From positions 23,293,001-23,357,000 of the forward strand of contig CM032128.1 in NCBI GenBank assembly GCA_018894105.1: 64,000 nt of DNA, written 5' to 3'. Position numbers and translations under genes: made by a program. Shown piece by piece: positions 59,434-64,000 of this stretch; the stretch's first letter is position 1; each line of letters opens with the position of its first letter. The notes under the pieces were generated by a model. It was given only the letters and a program-made list of their open reading frames with translations, was not told the origin of the DNA and searched no databases. The DNA is from Jacaranda mimosifolia (Eukaryota; Streptophyta; Magnoliopsida; Lamiales; Bignoniaceae).

Positions 59434-59711
59434 TAAGATAAAATTGTCAAATATAATTTGATTATAAATATTTATTAACAATCGAGAAATTGGAAAGTAC
59501 TCCCAAAGATGCTTCCAACTTCTACCTTATTTTTAATTTTTAAGAAAACTGCATAAGTAGAAGTAGGTGAGGAGATGATAAAATTATCAAATACAACTTA
59601 TAAATATTTATTAAAAATCTAGAAATTGGAAAATTACTCCCAAATGTGCTCCCAACTTCTGTCTTATTTTAATGTTTTTGGACAACTGCATGAGTAGAAA
59701 CAAGTGAGGAG
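59434..59711 (+). repeat. Tandem duplication, two units of about 140 bp
   Basis: Units at about 59434-59574 and 59575-59711 share AAATATTTATTAA, TAGAAATTGGAAA-like, ACTCCCAAA and GTGAGGAG blocks in the same order, with roughly 85 percent agreement by eye. Confidence 0.8.
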
Positions 59712-60347
59712 AACACTCTCTATCTGTCTTTGTTAAGTAAAAAACACAAAAGTTGGAGGTTCAACCGAACCCCTTGTAAATACTATCTAAATTCCAAAAT
59801 TGAAATATCAAGCCCTAAATAAATGTTGATACATCATACCTTTTAAAAATTGATTGTATAAAATGAATCTACTTTTCAAAATTACCATACTTATGTTCGG
59901 AAATTTGGTGTTTTTTATGTTATAAATAAAAATATTCTAAAGTTTTTTTCTTCATAAAGATTGCAACATTGGGCTTCTCGAATTGAGCCCGACGTATGAA
60001 GCCCAATCCTGATCCTAAGTTCCCAATTTTGCTGTTTGGTCCACTTCCCCAGATTAATTACTAAACATGCTCAGAGAGTTCACGGATTTAATGATGGGCG
60101 AGCTTGAAGTAGGAGTCACACATACATGTGTTTACCAGTTTTTATTTTTGAACCAAATTAAATATCTAGGGATTGTTTATTTAAAGGAATGATTAAAATG
60201 ATATTATTTATTAAGCATAAATAATTATATGAAATACTGATTAAAGAATATTTACAAAAAGTTATTGTGTTAAATATTAATGGAGTCATACTCATACTAA
60301 TTAATTTGGATTCAAAGCAGAAATGTGGATGCAATTGATGATATCTA
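59712..60347. other. AT-rich spacer
   Basis: No gene is seen. The minus-strand frame at 60158-60376 overlaps the next MITE and has no domain. Confidence 0.5.
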
Positions 60348-60711
60348 GGCCCGTTTGGTTTTATTTCCAAACCCAATTCCCAGCATTTTTACTGTTTCAA
60401 TTTTGGGAATTGTTTGGATCAGCTCATTTTCAGGGGACAACTCCTTACTTCCCATTTTCATTTTCACATTTTTCAATAACCTATATATTTTTTTTCTAAT
60501 AACATATATATTTTCTCTCTCTCTATTTCATTATTTCTATCTCTCTTTACCTACAATCTAATAAAACCAATATAATCATTACATTTCCAAACATTTCATC
60601 TAAATATATTTTCATTTCCACATCACATCACACAACTTAATATAACTAATTCTCACCATTTTAGAAATGATGGAAATGGAAATTGAAAATGAAAATAAAA
60701 CCAAACAGCCC
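60348..60711 (-). mobile_element. MITE family B, copy 2 (inverted relative to copy 1)
   Basis: Left end GGCCCGTTTGGTTTTATTTC, right end reverse complement GGGCTGTTTGGTTTTATTTT. The interior is the reverse complement of 16149-16508 along its whole length (for example CTCTCTCTATTTCATTATTT against the purine block in copy 1). 364 bp against 360 bp. Confidence 0.75.
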
Positions 60712-60849
60712 CACCATCCTTGAATTTTTGATTAATTTTTCTTATTGGGCTGAAATTGGTCTACACATAGATGGAAATTCAGTCCAGAGGACCAACTTCT
60801 ACCCTACTAAAAACTAAACACATATTTGGGATTGACTTCCTTCACCTAA

Positions 60850-61239
60850 GGCTTTGTTTGTTTGTGGCGAAAAATAATTTGTAGAAAGGTGTTTTGGAAA
60901 ATGAATTGAGGGAATGTGATGGTTGTTTATTTTTCTTTTGAGGGTAGGTGAAGAATATTTTATGAAAAAATTGTTTGTTTGATATTATTTTGGGAGGGAA
61001 TAAATTATACTGTAAATATTATATCAATTACTTTTTTATTGAGTTGGTGGGGTGAAATAAATATTGTGATATTAAATATAAATGTGTGTATATATATATG
61101 GGCAATGGGGATGGTTTTTTAAGATGAATAGTAAAGAATATTTTGGAGATAATTTTGTGTATTTTAAAAAGAAAAGTTGAGGAATGTGACATTTTGTTTA
61201 TTTAAATTTTGAGAGTTGAACAATGTCTTAAGAAATAAA
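60850..61239 (+). mobile_element. MITE family A, right end lost
   Basis: It starts GGCTTTGTTTGTTTGTGG like the copy at 15005 and follows it through GGGGTGAAATAA and TTTTGAGAGTTGAA blocks. The right terminal inverted repeat is not found. Confidence 0.6.
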
Positions 61240-61499
61240 AAATTTAAAGATTAAAGATTATCTTAATTTGCTTTTCTTTTTTTATTTAAAAAAGTTGAAG
61301 TAAGCAATATTGATCTCCATTTTGTAGGATTTCAAATTTTGGTTTATTATCGAGGTACGTAATAGATTGCGTCAAGCAAACTGTAATAATTATTGGCCAA
61401 ACAACATCAATTGTTTGACTGTTTGTGCATGACTTGGATTAGACACACAACTCAATAATTCACATATACAAGGATCGCTAAACCTCTAATTAAAATATA
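61240..61499. other. AT-rich spacer
   Basis: No feature is seen. Confidence 0.5.
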
Positions 61500-62335
61500 C
61501 GATTGCCTTAAACCTTCAAATTTTGGAGGCCTCCTACATATATTTCTCTTTCATATTTAAACCTCAAAAAGAAATATATATATATATATATAAGGACTAT
61601 TTATTTTTTCTTCATTAAAGACCTAAAAAAATATCACACATTTAGCTTAGGAGTCATACAATATATGTTTGTTTTTAAAAAATATAGGCCTAAGAAAAAT
61701 ATGAGACTTTTATTTGGAGTCCTTATTACTTAAGTTACAATTATTAATTGAATACAATTAATTAAAAATTTAAAATTTAAAATTTAGTACATCAATTTCA
61801 ATTTCCTAAATCTCCTATATGCTTTTATATCTTATTCTTTTACTTATCAAAACACTATCTACTTTCTTCTTTTCCAATACTAATCACTAAATAACTCATC
61901 TTTTTCAATCCTAATTACTAAATAACACTCCAATATTAATTTTGAAATAACATAAATTTTAATTCTCTTTCACTATAAATAAAAATTTTATTTTTTATTT
62001 TTTGCCAAAACTTGAACTAATAAAATCTTATCTAAGGTCAACGACGTTGTCTCAAAAAAGATAGAATCCGTTAGCTATACTATCTATTGAAAAGGAGATA
62101 TTAGAAGAAATTGATTTAAAAGTTAATTAATAATTTTGCATATAAAAAAAGTCTAAAAAATAAAATTTAGACAGTAATATTTTATATCAAAAATTATATT
62201 CCTATAAAATGCGAAATGCTTACTAAAAAGATGTGCATATTAAAAATTTTGTTAAATTTAATTTTTTTTATTATATATTAAAGGCCTTATCTTTATATTT
62301 CGCCTTAGACCTTCAATTTTATTGAAATGGTGCAG
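61500..62335 (+). mobile_element. Decayed hAT relic
   Basis: The ends carry the recurrent AGGCCTTA / CCTTAGACCTTCAA words (61503-61530 and 62280-62320) that border hAT relics with a ZMYM1-like transposase. A fragment of such a transposase is inside (62003-62130). Ends and target duplication are not exact. Confidence 0.4.
62003..62130 (+). pseudogene. C-terminal fragment of a ZMYM1-like hAT transposase
   Basis: The plus strand reads PKLELIKSYLRSTTLSQKR, a stop, then PLAILSIEKEILEEIDLK. Plant hAT-derived ZMYM1-like proteins end with KSYLRSTMSQERLNGLAILS followed by IEKEMLEEIDLK, the dimerisation region. One in-frame stop and a missing tail show that it is dead. Confidence 0.7.
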
Positions 62336-62521
62336 CACACAGAGAGACACTATATATATATATATATATGTAATAATAACACACAATTAAAAACATTAAT
62401 TACATGCAACCCGTTACATATGTAGTTGTAGCCAAAACACGCAGACGAACGATAGCTAGCAAACTAAAAAATAAGTTTTGTCAAGATTGGCATCCGCATA
62501 TAAATTTGACCAACGATGGCA
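62336..62521. other. 3' flank of the lipid-transfer gene
   Basis: It holds a TA run (62351-62368) and should contain the 3' untranslated region of the minus-strand gene that ends at 62522. Confidence 0.5.
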
Positions 62522-62827
62522 CTAATTACATTCTCCAGGAGAAGGGATATTGCATTTTGCCGGAAGTGCGAGGGCAAGATCTGGATCAATCCCAAGTGAA
62601 GGCAACATAAGTGAGTTCCGATACGAACACAAGCAATTGAAGTCAGCCCCCGAGACGGCGTCGCAGCATTCAGGGGACGGTGGCACCGGGTTAGGCGGCG
62701 TCACCGACGGCTTACATGCCATGAAACCGTCCTCCGTCACGTTGCACAAGCTCATCGCCTTTGCTCCGCCGAGAACCATCATCATCACCGCCACTAGCGC
62801 CACCACTTTTGTGATCCCACCGCCCAT
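62522..62827 (-). CDS. DIR1-like non-specific lipid-transfer protein (secreted, 8-Cys)
   Basis: A 101-residue single-exon gene. Residues 1-24 form a signal peptide (hydrophobic VVALVAVMMMVLGG, cleavage near AKA). The mature part has eight Cys at 28, 38, 54, 55, 65, 67, 92 and 100, the CC and CxC pattern of the nsLTP/2S-albumin fold. A proline-rich PPNPVPPSP segment (44-52) sits where DIR1 has its PxxPxxP motif. ADFNCLCSYRNS and GIDPDLALALPAKC match the DIR1 C-terminal half. By family knowledge it is an apoplastic lipid carrier, and DIR1 acts in long-distance systemic acquired resistance; that role is inferred here. Length and Cys set are complete, so it looks functional. Confidence 0.92.
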   Translation of the reverse strand: MGGGITKVVALVAVMMMVLGGAKAMSLCNVTEDGFMACKPSVTPPNPVPPSPECCDAVSGADFNCLCSYRNSLMLPSLGIDPDLALALPAKCNIPSPGECN

Positions 62828-62927
62828 ATTTGAATTAATTTTTAACTTGTAATTTGATATATGTGTTTTCAGTTTTTACAATTTGGTGCTCCGATCCACT
62901 TAAGTCATACTGAATTACTGATTGGGG

Positions 62928-62937
62928 TATATAAAGG
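62928..62937 (-). promoter_or_regulatory. TATA box of the DIR1-like gene
   Basis: Minus strand CCTTTATATA, about 100 bp upstream of the ATG at 62827. Confidence 0.7.
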
Positions 62938-63221
62938 AATAATAAAGACTGGCTTTTGAGCCTTAAATTGCGAACCCGTGATACAGAATTTTGGCAGGTT
63001 TTGGGTCACGGGGGTGCAGCTGTTGGGCCCTTTCATGATTAATATTTATGTGGTACTGGACTAGAGATATATATGTACATGTTCATTTGTGGTCTGCAAT
63101 GCATCGTTCAGAATGTCATTCCATGGATGTTCATTGTTCAGTAATGTAAGTTATTTTTATATCTGAATCAGTCCTTGTCCACTTGTTAAAATCAGATAAT
63201 ATCAACTATTTTCCCACATAT
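62938..63221. other. Upstream region of the DIR1-like gene
   Basis: No other gene is seen. Further promoter elements are not resolvable by eye. Confidence 0.5.
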
Positions 63222-63334
63222 ATTGAGTGGCCTGTGGCCAGTGGCATAAATTTCCCACATAATATGGGAGGTTAGGAGTTTGAATCCGAAAAAGCTCCTG
63301 GTGTGTGTGCGTGTGCGTGTGCGTGTGCGTGTGC
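63222..63334 (+). mobile_element. Possible tRNA-derived SINE
   Basis: GTGGCCAGTGGCATAAA (about 63234-63250) resembles an RNA polymerase III A box, and GGAGTTTGAATCCG (63275-63288), about 35 bases on, resembles a B box. A GTGTGC-repeat tail follows directly, as in several plant SINEs. No target duplication was checked. Confidence 0.5.
63300..63334. repeat. GTGTGC hexanucleotide microsatellite
   Basis: Four or five GTGTGC units at the end of the possible SINE. Confidence 0.95.
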
Positions 63335-64000
63335 ATAAATAAATAAAAAAAATAAAAACACTATTCTTCGAATTTTTTTTGAGATACTTTACTTGATAAT
63401 ACATAGAGTTTATACTTTTTCTGAAAAACTATTTTACTGTTTACTGTAAATTTCTAGCCTGGAAATCCCCCAAAATTATCATGTGATCTAAAGAATAGAT
63501 TTGGAGGAATATTTCTGGTTGTCCCCTTATGTTTGTCAAACATGATATCATATATATGTTATGAAAAAGCATATATATATATATATTTAGACATATATGT
63601 TAGGAGCTTGTTTCGATTATTATAAAAGAGGAATTTTTTGAGCAAGGAAAAAACACCTTTCGTTTTGGACACTGTGTTATTTTATAACTTGTTTTGGCAT
63701 TAGGTTATGTATAAACGGTTGGTTTATAAACTTCTTTTATATATCTGTCTAATATAATTAAAATCTCTTCTTACCATAAATGTAGTCCCAATTAGGTAAA
63801 CTACATAAAATTTTATTTTTACGTTCTACATTTTGTGCTAAAACAGCTGTCTCTTCTTATTTTTCTCCTTTTCTTTTCTTTTTTCTGTAAGAGAATGCAT
63901 GCATTGACAACAATTTATATTGATGAATGAGGTTACTCGTTGCACTCATTTACGACAAATTTTTTTTTGTTTTTGATTGTTTATAGTTGAGAGTGAATTT
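63335..64000. other. AT-rich intergenic DNA to the window end
   Basis: No gene is seen. There is a short TA run at 63572-63586. Confidence 0.55.

Noticed and set aside
1..64000. CRISPR arrays, bacterial operons, organelle insertions, rRNA
   Set aside because: No evenly spaced identical short repeats with unique spacers, no Shine-Dalgarno-led gene clusters, no rRNA-like segments; spliced genes and plant transposons fit a nuclear chromosome.

Overview
This window looks like a gene-poor, transposon-rich stretch of a flowering-plant nuclear genome, most likely a eudicot. It is AT-rich. Its one long gene is a spliced nuclear gene with canonical plant GT-AG introns for a plastid-targeted protein. 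It carries an intron-less eukaryotic tRNA gene and layered plant transposons of nearly every major class: Ty1/copia, Ty3/gypsy, Mutator-like, hAT, Helitron and MITEs. There is no bacterial operon structure, CRISPR array or phage module. I cannot name the species.

Host genes are few. (1) On the minus strand (14900 to 8558) lies a nine-exon gene for a chloroplast protein of the Arabidopsis At4g37920 type (endoribonuclease E-like). I could build its full reading frame, and all eight introns fall between codons. (2) A minus-strand tRNA-Lys(UUU) lies at 15559-15631. (3) A glyoxalase/VOC-fold pseudogene of the At5g48480 type lies at 31316-32700. (4) An intact single-exon DIR1-like lipid-transfer protein lies on the minus strand at 62522-62827, with a TATA box.

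Layout. 1-2.9 kb is AT-rich with a MITE fragment. 2.9-7.8 kb is a young, nearly complete minus-strand copia element with two 412-bp LTRs, inserted downstream of the nine-exon gene. 8.5-15.6 kb holds that gene and the tRNA, followed by MITEs (15.0-16.5 kb). 17-21 kb and 26-29 kb are two decayed, oppositely oriented members of one Tat-like Ty3/gypsy family that keep gag but have lost most of pol and carry degenerate repeat arrays. Between them lie Helitron-like helicase relics (about 25.4-26.0 kb) and a 1.4-kb Mutator-like element with a perfect 9-bp target duplication. 35.4-41.1 kb is an old minus-strand copia element with a nested hAT element. 41.8-46.6 kb is a plus-strand copia element lacking its 5' half. 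46.6-47.6 kb resembles a Ty3/gypsy LTR. 47.8-51.2 kb has three small non-autonomous DNA transposons.

The most unusual object is a 7.7-kb Mutator-like element at 51649-59315, bounded by a perfect 9-bp duplication and long imperfect terminal inverted repeats. It keeps the transposase zinc knuckle and a candidate N-terminal part but has lost the catalytic core. It carries a 46-bp minisatellite and a 445-bp tandem array present in both orientations (a potential hairpin), a broken fragment of a ribosomal protein eL42 gene on the opposite strand, and a nested hAT element with its own perfect 8-bp duplication.

The genes do not form a pathway together. The biology of the window is mainly a record of nested transposition around two or three intact genes. 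All family names come from motif recognition by eye; no database search was run.
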